NCBI GenBank assembly: GCA_900766265.1
Contig: CAAFUS010000005.1
Location: 186,001 to 250,000 of the forward strand
Length of the DNA stretch: 64,000 bases
Source: Pseudomonadaceae bacterium
Lineage (GTDB): Bacteria > Pseudomonadota > Gammaproteobacteria > Pseudomonadales > Pseudomonadaceae
Direction of reading: 5' to 3'
Made by a program: the position numbers and the translations under genes. Position 1 is the first letter of the stretch, and every line of letters starts with the position of its first letter. The notes beneath the pieces are model-generated. The model was not told the origin of the DNA, did not search any database, and worked only from the letters and a program-made list of their open reading frames with translations. This document shows, one piece after another, positions 17,057-26,504 of the stretch.

Positions 17057-17370
17057 GCCTTCCTTTGACGACTTCCAAGGACATCGGCATGCGCAAGGAC
17101 CTCGTCCGCCTGCGCATGGAAATGCATCGTCAGCAACTGCTGTACAACGCCCAGCCCCTGTCCCACCCGCTCCAGCTGGTACGCAACATGGTCAGTCGGC
17201 GCAGCGCGTCGTCCGGCTCCAGCTCTGGCAAGACCCCGCTGATGATCGCGACCACCATCGGGCTGTCCTTGTTCGGTCGGCGGCTGGGACGCTTCGGGCG
17301 CCTGGCCAAGCTCGCGCTCGCCATTTACCCCTTGGTGAAGGGCGGCAAAATGCTGGCGCGCAAGCACTAG
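17053..17370 (+). CDS. YqjK-like protein
   Basis: 105 residues, basic, with one weakly hydrophobic C-terminal stretch (LAKLALAIYPLVKGG). Its ATG overlaps the YqjE-like stop by four bases, so it is translated with that gene. The helix RKDLVRLRMEMHRQQLLYNAQPL resembles YqjK. No function is known. The 227 bases that follow up to dgt show no clear gene or terminator. Confidence 0.78.
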   Translation: MSLPLTTSKDIGMRKDLVRLRMEMHRQQLLYNAQPLSHPLQLVRNMVSRRSASSGSSSGKTPLMIATTIGLSLFGRRLGRFGRLAKLALAIYPLVKGGKMLARKH

Positions 17371-17597
17371 GCCGCACGCTCATCCGAGCCGCTTTCGCGC
17401 CGGCGCAAACGGTCTCGGATGGGCTTGCGGAAGTCATTGACCGGGTCGCGATTAACAACGAGACTTCCGCTCGCCCTGGATAGCAACAAACCAAACCAGA
17501 TTCACATTTCGCTTCTCGTTTGCAGGCCTGACCCGAAGCACCGGCGCGCCTGTCCACCGCAGCGATGCGGCTTTGATCCAACTGGAGAACAGCGCCC

Positions 17598-18929
17598 TTG
17601 GATTGGCATACCTTGCTCACCCGTGAGCGGCTCGGAAAACCCGTTCACAGCGACGAAGAGCTGGGCCGCAGCCCCTTCCACAAGGATCATGACCGCATCA
17701 TCTTTTCAGGCGCTTTCCGCCGCCTCGGCCGCAAAACCCAGGTCCATCCCGTTTCCAGCAACGACCATATCCACACCCGCCTGACCCATTCCCTGGAGGT
17801 CAGTTGCGTAGGCCGGTCGCTTGGCATGCGCGTCGGAGAGGTATTGCGCGACGCGCTGCCCGACTGGTGCAGCCCGGCTGACCTGGGCATGATCGTCCAA
17901 TCGGCCTGCCTTGCCCATGACATCGGCAACCCGCCGTTCGGCCACTCCGGCGAAGACGCCATTCGCTACTGGTTCCAGCAGGCTGCCGGGCGTGGCTGGC
18001 TCGACGACATGTCCGAAGCCCAGCGCGCTGACTTCCTCAACTTTGAAGGCAACGCCCAGGGCTTTCGTGTACTGACGCAGCTCGAATATCACCAGTTCGA
18101 CGGCGGCACGCGACTCACCTACGCGACACTCGGCACCTATCTCAAGTACCCCTGGACCTCATCCCACGCCGAGGCGCTGGGGTACAAGAAGCACAAGTTC
18201 GGCTGCTACCAGAACGAGTTGCCACTGTTGGAGCAGATCGCCGGCAAACTGGGCCTACCGCAACTCGACAAGGAACGCTGGGCCAGGCACCCACTTGTGT
18301 ATCTCATGGAGGCCGCCGACGACATCTGTTACGGACTGATCGACCTCGAAGACGGCCTGGAAATGGAGCTGCTCGACTACGCCGAGGTGGAGTCGCTGCT
18401 GCTCGACCTGGTGGGAGACGATCTGCCGGAAACCTACCGGCTGCTGGGCCCGCGCGACTCCCGGCGACGCAAGCTGGCGATCCTTCGAGGCAAGGCGATC
18501 GAGCATCTGACCAATGCCGCCGCCCGCGCGTTCGTCGAACAGCAGCAGGCGCTGCTCGCCGGAGTACTGCCAGGCGACCTGGTGGAGCATATGCACGGTC
18601 CGGCCAAACGCTGCGTCCTGCAGGCCAAGGCGATGGCACGGGAAAAGATCTTTCACGACAAGCGCAAGACACTGCACGAGATCGGCGCCTACACCACGCT
18701 GGAAATCCTGCTCAACGCCTTCTGCGGGGCGGCCTTGCAGCAACACAGCGGGCAAAGCCTGTCGTTCAAGAACCGCCGCATCCTGGATCTGCTGGGCAAT
18801 AGCGCGCCCGATCCCTCCTGGCCGCTGTACCTGTCCTTCATGAGGATGATCGATTTCATCGCAGGCATGACCGACAGTTACGCCACCGAAATGGCCGCGG
18901 AAATGACCGGCCGCTCCAGTCCGGTATGA
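17598..18929 (+). CDS. dgt: Deoxyguanosine triphosphate triphosphohydrolase (dNTPase)
   Basis: HD-domain enzyme that cleaves dGTP or other dNTPs to the nucleoside and triphosphate. 443 residues. The metal-binding residues are visible in HTRLTHSLEV and in CLAHDIGNPPFGHSGEDA, and GAFRRLGRKTQV near residue 38 is the family N-terminal signature. The start is TTG at 17598, with CTGGAGAA upstream; the sequence MDWHTLLTRER after it matches the family start, and no ATG is better placed. This length corresponds to the type 2 dGTPases of Pseudomonas rather than the longer E. coli Dgt. Five bases separate it from the FUSC gene. Confidence 0.93.
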   Translation: MDWHTLLTRERLGKPVHSDEELGRSPFHKDHDRIIFSGAFRRLGRKTQVHPVSSNDHIHTRLTHSLEVSCVGRSLGMRVGEVLRDALPDWCSPADLGMIVQSACLAHDIGNPPFGHSGEDAIRYWFQQAAGRGWLDDMSEAQRADFLNFEGNAQGFRVLTQLEYHQFDGGTRLTYATLGTYLKYPWTSSHAEALGYKKHKFGCYQNELPLLEQIAGKLGLPQLDKERWARHPLVYLMEAADDICYGLIDLEDGLEMELLDYAEVESLLLDLVGDDLPETYRLLGPRDSRRRKLAILRGKAIEHLTNAAARAFVEQQQALLAGVLPGDLVEHMHGPAKRCVLQAKAMAREKIFHDKRKTLHEIGAYTTLEILLNAFCGAALQQHSGQSLSFKNRRILDLLGNSAPDPSWPLYLSFMRMIDFIAGMTDSYATEMAAEMTGRSSPV

Positions 18930-18933
18930 CGAC

Positions 18934-20037
18934 GTGAAACACCTGCTGCAACAAAGCTTTCGCTGGCATGCCGGCCGCCCTGCCTGGGGCGCCGCGGCGA
19001 TGGCCGGCTTTGGCTGCGCCTTGCCGCTGCTGCTCGGCCTGTTCAGCGGCCATCCGGGCTTTCTCTGGGCCACTGTGGGCGCGTTTCAGGCCGCCAAGGC
19101 CAACCCGCTGCACCGCTTCGGCATGCTGCGCATGTTGTTGCTCATCGCCCTGGGCGCGCTGAGCACCGCCTTGGGCTTCTGGTCGGCTACCCATCCCGGG
19201 GTGAGCCTCGGCCTATTCGCCTTCTACGGCCTCTTGCTGGCGTGGCTGCAGCGCTATGGCACCGAGGCCGGCAAGCTGGGCATTGGCCTGGCGATCTGCC
19301 TTTGCCTGGGGCAGGGTCAATACGGCATCGGCAGTTTCAACAACCCTCAGGCGATCGCTGTGCTGTTCGCCCTGGGCGGACTGTGGGTGACCCTGCTGGC
19401 GTTCGGAATGCGGGGCATGCATGGCCTGCGCATGTGGCCCTACATGCCGCGGATCAGAAGCGTGCTCAAGGTGCTGCAACGCCACGCGCGGCGTACACCG
19501 ATCCGCCAATGGCGGATCGTCGCCCTGAGCTACGTTCTGTGCTGCGCGCTGGGAGGCCTGACCGTGACCCTAGCCGAACTGCCACGCGGTTACTGGCTGA
19601 CCCTGGCGATCTTCACCACGCTGCAGCCGACGTTCCAGCACAGCCTGGTCAGGGCGTTCCAGGCGAGCCTCGCGATTCTGCTGGCGGCCGTCCTGCTCAT
19701 CTACATGGGGCACAGCCTGGCCGACCCACCGTTGATGGTGATGGTGATGCTGCCTCTGGTGATGCTCAGTCGCGCATTCCAGGCCCACCACTACGGGCTG
19801 TTCGTCATGCAGACGACGATCTGCTTCGTGCTGCTGGCCGAGAGCCTGGCGCAGGACTGGAATCTGCCCCAGGTCCGACTGATCAATGCGCTCATCGGCG
19901 TCGGCATTGCGCTGACCGTGACCGCACTGATTCACCTGATCCGGCACCAGATCGCCCGACGCAAGGCCCAGCATCGCGAGCGGACGGGCCTGGCACCAAG
20001 TGATCAGCGCAAGGACGTTACTGGTCCTGAGTCCTGA
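18934..20037 (+). CDS. FUSC family inner membrane protein
   Basis: 367 residues with two blocks of hydrophobic helices (about 20-160 and 195-340) split by a basic cytoplasmic stretch, as in fusaric acid resistance/YccS/aromatic efflux proteins. The motifs WATVGAFQAAKANP and YWLTLAIFTTLQPTFQHSLVRA (given here as the conserved PRGYWLTL start) mark the two repeats. It lacks the large soluble domain of longer FUSC members. The GTG start lies four bases after the dgt stop, so the pair is likely one operon. Its end overlaps yggL (opposite strand) by 20 bases. Transported compound unknown. Confidence 0.83.
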   Translation: MKHLLQQSFRWHAGRPAWGAAAMAGFGCALPLLLGLFSGHPGFLWATVGAFQAAKANPLHRFGMLRMLLLIALGALSTALGFWSATHPGVSLGLFAFYGLLLAWLQRYGTEAGKLGIGLAICLCLGQGQYGIGSFNNPQAIAVLFALGGLWVTLLAFGMRGMHGLRMWPYMPRIRSVLKVLQRHARRTPIRQWRIVALSYVLCCALGGLTVTLAELPRGYWLTLAIFTTLQPTFQHSLVRAFQASLAILLAAVLLIYMGHSLADPPLMVMVMLPLVMLSRAFQAHHYGLFVMQTTICFVLLAESLAQDWNLPQVRLINALIGVGIALTVTALIHLIRHQIARRKAQHRERTGLAPSDQRKDVTGPES

Positions 20038-20365
20038 TCGGCGTCTGCGGGTACCAGACATCCATCAATGGGCTGACGGTCGCTTCGGTCAGCTCATCAC
20101 GGCCCTTAAGCCAGGACTCCACGGCGCCCCGCTGCTCTTCAGTCACCGAGCCGCGTCGGCCCAGACACACGAAGCCGTAGTCTTCCCCACCGACATAACC
20201 CAGGCCGTTGGCCTCGATCGCCTCGGTCAGGAAGGATTCGAGAAACCCGTCCACCGTGGCCGAATCGAGGCCCTCGCGGTAATTCATCGTCACTTCGAAG
20301 CCCAATTCCTGAAACTCGTCCACGCAGAGTTTCTTGCGCAGGCGGCGCGAGCGATTGGTAGCCAT
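20018..20365 (-). CDS. yggL: YggL-type 50S ribosome-binding protein
   Basis: 115-residue DUF469/YggL protein. Recognised by RSRRLRKKLCVDEFQELGF at the N-terminus and the central ATVDGFLESFLTEAIE; the E. coli homologue binds 50S subunits and is near-stoichiometric with ribosomes. Length and start fit the family. It converges on and overlaps the FUSC gene by 20 bases. The 293 bases upstream, shared with dacB, hold both promoters but no clear consensus could be fixed. Confidence 0.92.
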   Translation of the reverse strand: MATNRSRRLRKKLCVDEFQELGFEVTMNYREGLDSATVDGFLESFLTEAIEANGLGYVGGEDYGFVCLGRRGSVTEEQRGAVESWLKGRDELTEATVSPLMDVWYPQTPIRTQDQ

Positions 20366-20658
20366 GATTGTTCCTTTTCGTCGATAACCGGGGCGCGCAC
20401 TCTAGCAGCTGCGGGGCCGCTCATGTGAAAACCTCCGCTGCAGCGTCGATAAAATGGGCGCCCACACGAGTATGGTGCTCACCACGGCTTCCGGTCCGGG
20501 AATACGCAATAAACCCGCTACGCTTGTCGGATAGAGGCACCGTGCCTTGATGGCTCGGGCATAATCGCCTCAATTTTCCCTAGAGCAGTGGGAAGCCGCC
20601 GTGCCAGGCCAACGCACGGTTTACCCATTGCGCCTCTAACCAATGGGCGCATCCTTTC

Positions 20659-22116
20659 ATGAAAGCATTCTTTTTTCGCTTTGCCCTTGCTGCGCTCGCC
20701 CTGCCGCTTTCCACCGCGGTAACGGCGGCCTCGGTCAACCAGACGCTGCCCGCCCGCGTCGAGCAGGCCCTCAAGGCCAACAAGATCGGGAGCGATGCCC
20801 TGTCGGTGGTGATGTTGCCGCTCAACGGCAACGGCACGCCGACCATCGTCAATGCCGACGTCTCGGTCAATCCGGCTTCGACGATGAAGCTGGTCACCAC
20901 CTATGCGGCTCTCGAGCTGCTCGGTCCCAACCACCAATGGAAGACCGAGTTCTATGCCGACGGCCCGCTCGAGAACGGCGTGCTCAATGGCAACCTGTAC
21001 CTCAAGGGCGGCGGCGATCCTAAGCTCAACATGGAAAAACTCTGGCTGCTGTTGCGCGACCTGCGCGCCAACGGGGTGCAGAGGGTAACCGGTGACCTGG
21101 TGCTCGATCGCAGCCACTTCGTCCATCCGGACCTGCCAGCCTTCGATGACGACGGCGGCGACCAGAACAAGCCCTTCCTCGTCGAACCCGACTCGCTGCT
21201 GGTCAACCTCAAGGCGCTGCGCTTCATTGCTCGCGCCGATGCCGGGAAGGTCAACATCGCCGTCGAGCCGCCCATCGAAAGCGTGCGCATCGACAATCGC
21301 GTCCAGGTGCTCAAGGCTGGAAAATGCCCCGCGCCCGATGTCCGCTACAACCCGGTCAAGGAGTTGAACGGCGTCACCGTGATCGTGACGGGCAGCCTGA
21401 CCGAAGGCTGCAGCTCGCAGACCTACCTCGCCCTGCTCGACCACGCCCACTACGCCGCCGGCGCGGTGAGGGCGATCTGGAAGGAGCTGGGCGGCTCCAT
21501 CGCCGGAGCGGATCGCGTCGCCAATGTACCCAAGGGCGCGCGCCTGCTTGCACGGGCTTATTCTCCGGATCTGGTGGAAGTCATTCGCGACGTCAACAAG
21601 TACAGCAACAACACCATGGCGCGTCAGCTGTTCCTGAGCCTCGGGGCTCAGTTTCGCAACGAAGCCGACACCGACGACGCTATGGCCGCGCAGCGGGTAA
21701 TCCGCCAGTGGCTGGCGAAAAAAGGCATTACCGCCTCCCAACTGGTGATGGAAAACGGGTCCGGCCTTTCGCGCGCCGAGCGGATCAGCGCTCGGGAGCT
21801 GGCCACGCTGTTGCAAGCGGCCTGGCGTAGCCCGTATGCGGCGGAGTTCATCTCGTCGATGCCGCTGGCGGCAGTAGACGGAACCATGCGAAAGCGCCTG
21901 CGCAACACCCAAGTGGCCGGCAAGGCGCACATCAAGACCGGTACCCTGAATACCGTTCGCGCCATTGCAGGCTACAGCCGGGACGACGAGGGCAATACCT
22001 GGGCTGTCGTCGCGATACTCAATCACGACCGCCCCTGGGGTGCCTCGGCGATTCTCGACCAGGTGCTGGTCAGCCTGTACAACCAGCCACGCAGCCAGAG
22101 CACCGCGCAGCGCTGA
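20659..22116 (+). CDS. dacB: D-alanyl-D-alanine carboxypeptidase/endopeptidase (PBP4)
   Basis: Periplasmic class C penicillin-binding protein (peptidase family S13) that trims and cleaves peptidoglycan cross-links. 485 residues with a signal peptide ending near TAVTAA (residue 24). The active-site motifs are all present: SxxK at Ser74-Lys77 (PASTMK), SNN at 316-318 and KTG at 426-428. The insert domain between SxxK and SNN, typical of PBP4, is there. Stands alone, convergent with rlmKL. Also a likely player in AmpC induction in pseudomonads (family knowledge). Confidence 0.95.
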   Translation: MKAFFFRFALAALALPLSTAVTAASVNQTLPARVEQALKANKIGSDALSVVMLPLNGNGTPTIVNADVSVNPASTMKLVTTYAALELLGPNHQWKTEFYADGPLENGVLNGNLYLKGGGDPKLNMEKLWLLLRDLRANGVQRVTGDLVLDRSHFVHPDLPAFDDDGGDQNKPFLVEPDSLLVNLKALRFIARADAGKVNIAVEPPIESVRIDNRVQVLKAGKCPAPDVRYNPVKELNGVTVIVTGSLTEGCSSQTYLALLDHAHYAAGAVRAIWKELGGSIAGADRVANVPKGARLLARAYSPDLVEVIRDVNKYSNNTMARQLFLSLGAQFRNEADTDDAMAAQRVIRQWLAKKGITASQLVMENGSGLSRAERISARELATLLQAAWRSPYAAEFISSMPLAAVDGTMRKRLRNTQVAGKAHIKTGTLNTVRAIAGYSRDDEGNTWAVVAILNHDRPWGASAILDQVLVSLYNQPRSQSTAQR

Positions 22117-22120
22117 TACC

Positions 22121-22155
22121 AGCCCCGGGCGCGAGGCCCCGGGGATACCGGGGCT
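22121..22155. other. Hairpin between convergent dacB and rlmKL
   Basis: AGCCCCGG and CCGGGGCT (22121-22128, 22148-22155) enclose a second GC-rich stem. It sits exactly in the 40-base gap between two stop codons and may serve both genes as a terminator, although it has no T run. Confidence 0.5.
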
Positions 22156-22156
22156 G

Positions 22157-24337
22157 TTAGCGTCGCGCCTGCAAGCGCCAGGCGCGGTGGATCTTGTTGT
22201 TTCGCTTGAAATCCTCATCGAGCGTCGACGCGGAGATTTCCTCCACCGCGTAGCGCGCCTCCAACCCGGCATCGAGCACGAACTTGCGGAAGTTGTTGGA
22301 AAAATACAGCACGCCTTCCGGTGCCAGGCGCGCCATCGCCTGATCGAGCAGCGCCACGTGGTCACGCTGCACGTCGAACACACCCTCCATGCGCTTGGAA
22401 TTCGAAAAGGTCGGTGGGTCGATGAAGATGAGATCGTACTCGCCACGGTCGTCGGCCAGCCAGGCCATCACATCTCCCTGCTCGAGCCGATGGCGATCGG
22501 AGAACCCATTCAGCGACAGGTTGCGGCGCGCCCAATCCAAGTAGGTTTTCGACAGATCGACGCTGGTGGTATTGCGCGCGCCGCCCTTGGCCGCATGGAC
22601 CGTGGCGGTAGCGGTGTAGCAGAACAGGTTGAGGAAACGCTTGCCGGCCGCCTCTCGCTGGATTCGCAGGCGCAGCGGACGATGATCTAGGAATAGTCCG
22701 GTATCGAGATAATCGGTGAGGTTGACCAACAACCGGACACCGCCCTCCCTCACCTCGAGAAACTGCCCCTGGCTGCCCTGGCGCTCATACTGGCGCGTAC
22801 CGCTCTGCCGCTCCCGGCGCTTGACCACCACTCGGTCCTGGGCAACGCCCAGCGCGTGCGGAATGGCGCCAAGCGCATCGAGCAGCCGCGCCTGGGCCTT
22901 CTCCGGGTCGATGGAGCGAGGCGGCGCATATTCCTGGACGTGGACCCAGTCACCATACAGGTCGATGGCCAGTGCGTATTCGGGCATGTCCGCATCGTAG
23001 ATGCGGTAGCACTCGATCCCTTCCCGCCGTGCCCATTTGCCGAGCTGCCTGAGATTTTTCTGCAGGCGGTTGGCGAACATCTGCCCGCCTTCGGTCAACC
23101 GTGCCGGTTCGGTCGCTGGGGCCGCCGGCTGCGAGCCACCCGCCCGGGACCCGGTCACGAACTGGTCGGGGCTGACCTTGACCAGCAGAAGCTTGGCCGG
23201 TAACGCACCGTTCCAGAAGGCGTACTGCTTGTGGCTGCGAATACCCATGCGCTTGCCCAGGTCCGGTGCGGCGGTGAACACACCGGCTTCCCAGCCCAGG
23301 CAAGCCTGACGCAGGCGCTCGCCGAGGTTTTGGTAAAGATAGAGCAGGCTCGCCTCGTCACCCAGGCGTTCGCCGTAAGGCGGGTTACAGATCACCAAGC
23401 CCTTCTGGTTCTGGTCGGTACGCGGCTCGAAGGTCGCGACTTCACCTTGGTAGATACGAATCCAGTCTGACAACCCGGCGCGCTCGACGTTGTTCCTCGC
23501 GGGCTGGATCAGACGGGGATCGGCCTCGTAGCCACGGATCCACAGCGGCGAGCGCGCCAGCCCTTGTTGCGCACGCTGCCGGGCTTCGTCGAGCAGACGC
23601 GCCCACACCGCGGGCACGTGCCCCAGCCACTCGCTGAAGCCCCAGCGCTCGCGCCTTAGGTTGGGAGCCATGTCGGCGGCCATCATCGCCCCTTCGATGA
23701 GGAAGGTGCCGACGCCGCACATCGGATCGGCCAACGCGCCGCCGGCCGCCGCGATCCTTGGCCAGCCGGCCCGAATCAGTACCGCCGCAGCGAGGTTTTC
23801 CTTCAGCGGGGCCGCACCCTGCTGCAGACGGTAGCCGCGCTGATGCAGGCTGTGCCCGGACAGGTCGAGCGACAACACGGCCTGCCCCCGATCGAGCCGC
23901 AGATGTACCCGCAGATCGGGATTGAGCTTGTCGATGCTCGGCCGCTGCCCGGAGGCGGTACGCAGGCGATCGACGATCGCATCCTTCACTTTCAGCGCCC
24001 CGAAATGGGTGTTGTCGATACCGGACCCGTGGCCGCTGAATTCCACGGCCAGGCTGCCATCGCTGGCCAAATGCTCGGCCCAGTCCAGCGCATGGATGCC
24101 GTCGTACAACGTCTGCGCATCGGTCACCGCGAACCGCTGGAGAAGCAGCATTACGCGATTGGCCAGTCGCGACCAGAGACACAGCCGGTAGGCGACCTCC
24201 ATCGGGCCGAAGCCGCGCACGGCGGCCGTCTGCTCACGCGCGTCCTCCAGGCCGAGCTCGGTCGCTTCCTCGAGCAGCAGCGACTCCAGGCCCTTGGGGC
24301 AAGTCAAAATCAGTTCGTGGCGATCGGTCATGCTCAT
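22157..24337 (-). CDS. rlmKL: Bifunctional 23S rRNA guanine methyltransferase RlmKL
   Basis: Fused enzyme that makes m2G2445 (RlmL part) and m7G2069 (RlmK part) in 23S rRNA. 726 residues: an N-terminal THUMP domain, the RlmL methyltransferase with NPPYGERLG, a linker near residue 390-405, then the RlmK domain with FLDHRPLR, LNLFCYTATATVHAA and the IDPPTFSNSKRM motif. Length and domain order match the gammaproteobacterial fusion. The ATG at 24337 starts the family sequence MTDRHELILTCPKGLE after two extra residues. Divergent from rmf. Confidence 0.96.
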   Translation of the reverse strand: MSMTDRHELILTCPKGLESLLLEEATELGLEDAREQTAAVRGFGPMEVAYRLCLWSRLANRVMLLLQRFAVTDAQTLYDGIHALDWAEHLASDGSLAVEFSGHGSGIDNTHFGALKVKDAIVDRLRTASGQRPSIDKLNPDLRVHLRLDRGQAVLSLDLSGHSLHQRGYRLQQGAAPLKENLAAAVLIRAGWPRIAAAGGALADPMCGVGTFLIEGAMMAADMAPNLRRERWGFSEWLGHVPAVWARLLDEARQRAQQGLARSPLWIRGYEADPRLIQPARNNVERAGLSDWIRIYQGEVATFEPRTDQNQKGLVICNPPYGERLGDEASLLYLYQNLGERLRQACLGWEAGVFTAAPDLGKRMGIRSHKQYAFWNGALPAKLLLVKVSPDQFVTGSRAGGSQPAAPATEPARLTEGGQMFANRLQKNLRQLGKWARREGIECYRIYDADMPEYALAIDLYGDWVHVQEYAPPRSIDPEKAQARLLDALGAIPHALGVAQDRVVVKRRERQSGTRQYERQGSQGQFLEVREGGVRLLVNLTDYLDTGLFLDHRPLRLRIQREAAGKRFLNLFCYTATATVHAAKGGARNTTSVDLSKTYLDWARRNLSLNGFSDRHRLEQGDVMAWLADDRGEYDLIFIDPPTFSNSKRMEGVFDVQRDHVALLDQAMARLAPEGVLYFSNNFRKFVLDAGLEARYAVEEISASTLDEDFKRNNKIHRAWRLQARR

Positions 24338-24597
24338 TCCAAAATGGTCAGCGGCCCGGGGTGACTTCCGTCGGAATCCGCGTTGATGGTTTGCCGAACG
24401 AGTCGGCCTGCCCCGTTCATCACACCGAAGACCAGACTCGCCGGACTCCCGCTCAGGTGGGCATTCGTAGCTATGAGTGTGCCTGGCTTATGGGGCTCAA
24501 TCACTGTTGCGTTACGTGCTTATGACAAAACGATCGTTTCCACACGGCCGGGCCATGGGGTAGAACTCGATCCAGTCGCATCGCAATGATGGGCACA

Positions 24598-24661
24598 GAG
24601 GTCCGTCACGCCGGCAACGGACCTCGCTGGCAGTCTAGCTGCCCGGCCTCGCCGTGAGGCC
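24598..24661 (+). promoter_or_regulatory. Three consecutive hairpins in the rmf leader
   Basis: Within the 360-base rlmKL/rmf gap three inverted repeats follow one another: GAGGTCCGT/ACGGACCTC (24598-24606, 24617-24625), GGCAG/CTGCC (24629-24643) and GGCCTC/GAGGCC (24645-24661). They end 36 bases before the rmf start codon. They fit a highly structured, stable 5' leader for an mRNA abundant in stationary phase. The remaining upstream part holds the divergent promoters, which I could not place. Confidence 0.5.
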
Positions 24662-24697
24662 ATTGGGAACCAAGTCAACCACTGAGGGCTACACCTT

Positions 24698-24913
24698 ATG
24701 AGAAGACTCAAGCGTGATCCGATGGAACGAGCATTTCTGCGCGGTTATCAGCACGGCATACATGGCAAATCCCGCGACCTCTGCCCCTTTTCACATCCAA
24801 CGGTACGCCAAGCCTGGATCAATGGCTGGCGCGAAGGGCGCGGCGACAACTGGGATGGCTTGACCGGCACGGCCGGCTTGCATCGGCTCAACCAGCTTCA
24901 CGCGGTCAGCTAA
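24698..24913 (+). CDS. rmf: Ribosome modulation factor
   Basis: 71-residue basic protein that dimerises 70S ribosomes into inactive 100S particles in stationary phase. The N-terminal half MKRxPxERAFxRGYxxGxxGKSRxxCP pattern is seen as MRRLKRDPMERAFLRGYQHG, then SRDLCPF and RQAWINGWREGRGD. GAGGG lies upstream of the ATG. Longer than E. coli Rmf (55) in the way usual for pseudomonads. Confidence 0.95.
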   Translation: MRRLKRDPMERAFLRGYQHGIHGKSRDLCPFSHPTVRQAWINGWREGRGDNWDGLTGTAGLHRLNQLHAVS

Positions 24914-24978
24914 GGCTAAGACAGACACACCCCTGAATTCATTCAGACAGCCCCATCCGGGCTAAGGGCTTCGAGCCC

Positions 24979-25001
24979 GGGGCTCCCGAAACGGGAGCCC
25001 C
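24979..25001. other. Hairpin between rmf and pyrD
   Basis: GGGGCTCCCG / CGGGAGCCCC with a three-base loop lies between the convergent rmf and pyrD ends, preceded by a smaller GGGCT-TCG-AGCCC hairpin (24966-24978). It is GC-rich but lacks T runs; a role as shared 3' end structure is likely. Confidence 0.5.
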
Positions 25002-25005
25002 TCCC

Positions 25006-26037
25006 TCAGCGTCGACCGACCGTCGAGCCCGCTATCGCATCGACCGCCTCTCGTATCAACGCTGGCCCACGGTAGATGAAGCCGGTATAGATCTGCACGA
25101 GGCTGGCCCCGGCTTCGATCTTCTGCGCAGCATCACGTCCCTCGATAATGCCGCCCGCCGCGATGATCGGAAGTCGCCCGCCCAGCGCCTCGGCCAGCAC
25201 CTTGACGGTATGGGTGCTCTTCTCGCGAACCGGCGCGCCGGACAGGCCGCCCGCTTCGTCGGCATGCGCCAGACCGGCGACACCGTCGCGACCGAGGGTC
25301 GTATTGGTGGCAATGACGGCGTCCATGCCCGTTTCGACCAGCGCCTGGGCCACCAGCGCGACCTCCTCGTCGCTCATGTCCGGCGCGATCTTGATGGCCA
25401 GCGGCACGCGCTTGCCGTAAAGCGCCTGCAGGCTTTCGCGGCGAAGCCGCAGCGAGTCGAGCAGGGCCTTGAGCGATTCGCCGAACTGTAGGCTGCGCAA
25501 GCCCGGGGTATTCGGCGAACTGACGTTCACCGTCACGTAGCTGGCGCGCGAATAAACCTTTTCCAGGCACAGCAGATAGTCGTCGACGGCGCGCTCGACG
25601 GGCGTGTCGAAATTCTTGCCGATGTTGATGCCCAGCACGCCGTCGAACTGCGCCGCGTCGACGCGGGCGAGCAAGGCATCGACGCCCTGGTTGTTGAAAC
25701 CCATGCGATTGATTAGCGCATCGGCTTCAGGCAAGCGGAAGATCCTGGGCTTCGGGTTGCCCGGCTGCGCGCGCGGCGTGACCGTGCCGATCTCGATGAA
25801 ACCAAACCCCAGCTGGGACAGCCCGTTGATCGCTTCGCCATTCTTGTCCAGGCCCGCGGCCAACCCCACCGGGTTGGGGAACTCGAGCCCCATGACCTGT
25901 ACGGGCAAGCTCGAAGGGTTACGGACCATCAATCCGTTCAGCCCCAGACGCCCGCCAGCACCGATGAGGTCCAAGGCCAGTTCATGGGAAGTTTCCGGGG
26001 AAAGCTTGAACAGTAGCTCGCGAGCCAGGTTATACAT
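25006..26037 (-). CDS. pyrD: Dihydroorotate dehydrogenase (quinone), class 2
   Basis: Membrane-associated FMN enzyme that oxidises dihydroorotate to orotate with ubiquinone in pyrimidine synthesis. 343 residues from the ATG at 26037; an in-frame TTG two codons upstream is less likely because the family begins MYNLARxLLFxLxPExxHE. Seen: the N-terminal amphipathic membrane helix, GLAAGLDKNG, GFGFIEIGTVTP, NRMGFNNQG, the catalytic Ser region VNVSSPNTPGLR, IKIAPD, IATNTT and the FMN phosphate loop IAAGGI. All key regions intact. Confidence 0.96.
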   Translation of the reverse strand: MYNLARELLFKLSPETSHELALDLIGAGGRLGLNGLMVRNPSSLPVQVMGLEFPNPVGLAAGLDKNGEAINGLSQLGFGFIEIGTVTPRAQPGNPKPRIFRLPEADALINRMGFNNQGVDALLARVDAAQFDGVLGINIGKNFDTPVERAVDDYLLCLEKVYSRASYVTVNVSSPNTPGLRSLQFGESLKALLDSLRLRRESLQALYGKRVPLAIKIAPDMSDEEVALVAQALVETGMDAVIATNTTLGRDGVAGLAHADEAGGLSGAPVREKSTHTVKVLAEALGGRLPIIAAGGIIEGRDAAQKIEAGASLVQIYTGFIYRGPALIREAVDAIAGSTVGRR

Positions 26038-26106
26038 GCGCAACCTAAGCGGGTGAAAAGTGAGGCGCGCAGTATAGCTGCCACAGCCATCCCCTAGCGA
26101 GGCGAG

Positions 26107-26328
26107 TCAAGCGAAACGCGTGAGGCTGATCAACTCCCCGGCCGGAGAGACCTCGAGACGGAAGGAACCATAAATCCCTTCCCTTGTCAGATACGGGCGC
26201 AAATGATGGGCCGGCAGGCTTACACGCCGACCGTCGCGGCTGGTAGCCAGGATTCTATTGGCGCGTCCTTGGTAGACCGCAAGCAGTCGATCCGCAGACA
26301 GCGCGATGTCCAGCACCAGGTTTGGCAT
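26107..26328 (-). CDS. DUF2835 family protein
   Basis: 73-residue protein typical of the DUF2835 family, recognised by the strand pattern DRLLAVYQGRANRILATS and RVSLPAHHLRPYLT, then GIYGSFRLEV. The start with GGGAG upstream gives the family length; a 122-residue reading would extend without support. Function unknown. Pseudomonads often carry it near pyrD. Confidence 0.82.
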   Translation of the reverse strand: MPNLVLDIALSADRLLAVYQGRANRILATSRDGRRVSLPAHHLRPYLTREGIYGSFRLEVSPAGELISLTRFA

Positions 26329-26504
26329 GGAGGCTCCCGTATGACAATGTCCACGATTGTGCCACAGCTTCCCGAAGCCACCGACGCCCCGAATCGAGTG
26401 GCCGGCCATCCGGAAACTCACCGTTGCGCCTCGTCGGCGCGCAAAGCCAGTGCGCAACAACGTGATGTCTGCCACACTGCGGCCGGTGTTCCAGGAGCTC
26501 TGTC

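Noticed and set aside
20518..22446. 642-residue - strand ORF over dacB
   Set aside because: dacB has all three penicillin-binding motifs on the + strand; this frame is its shadow plus the end of rlmKL.
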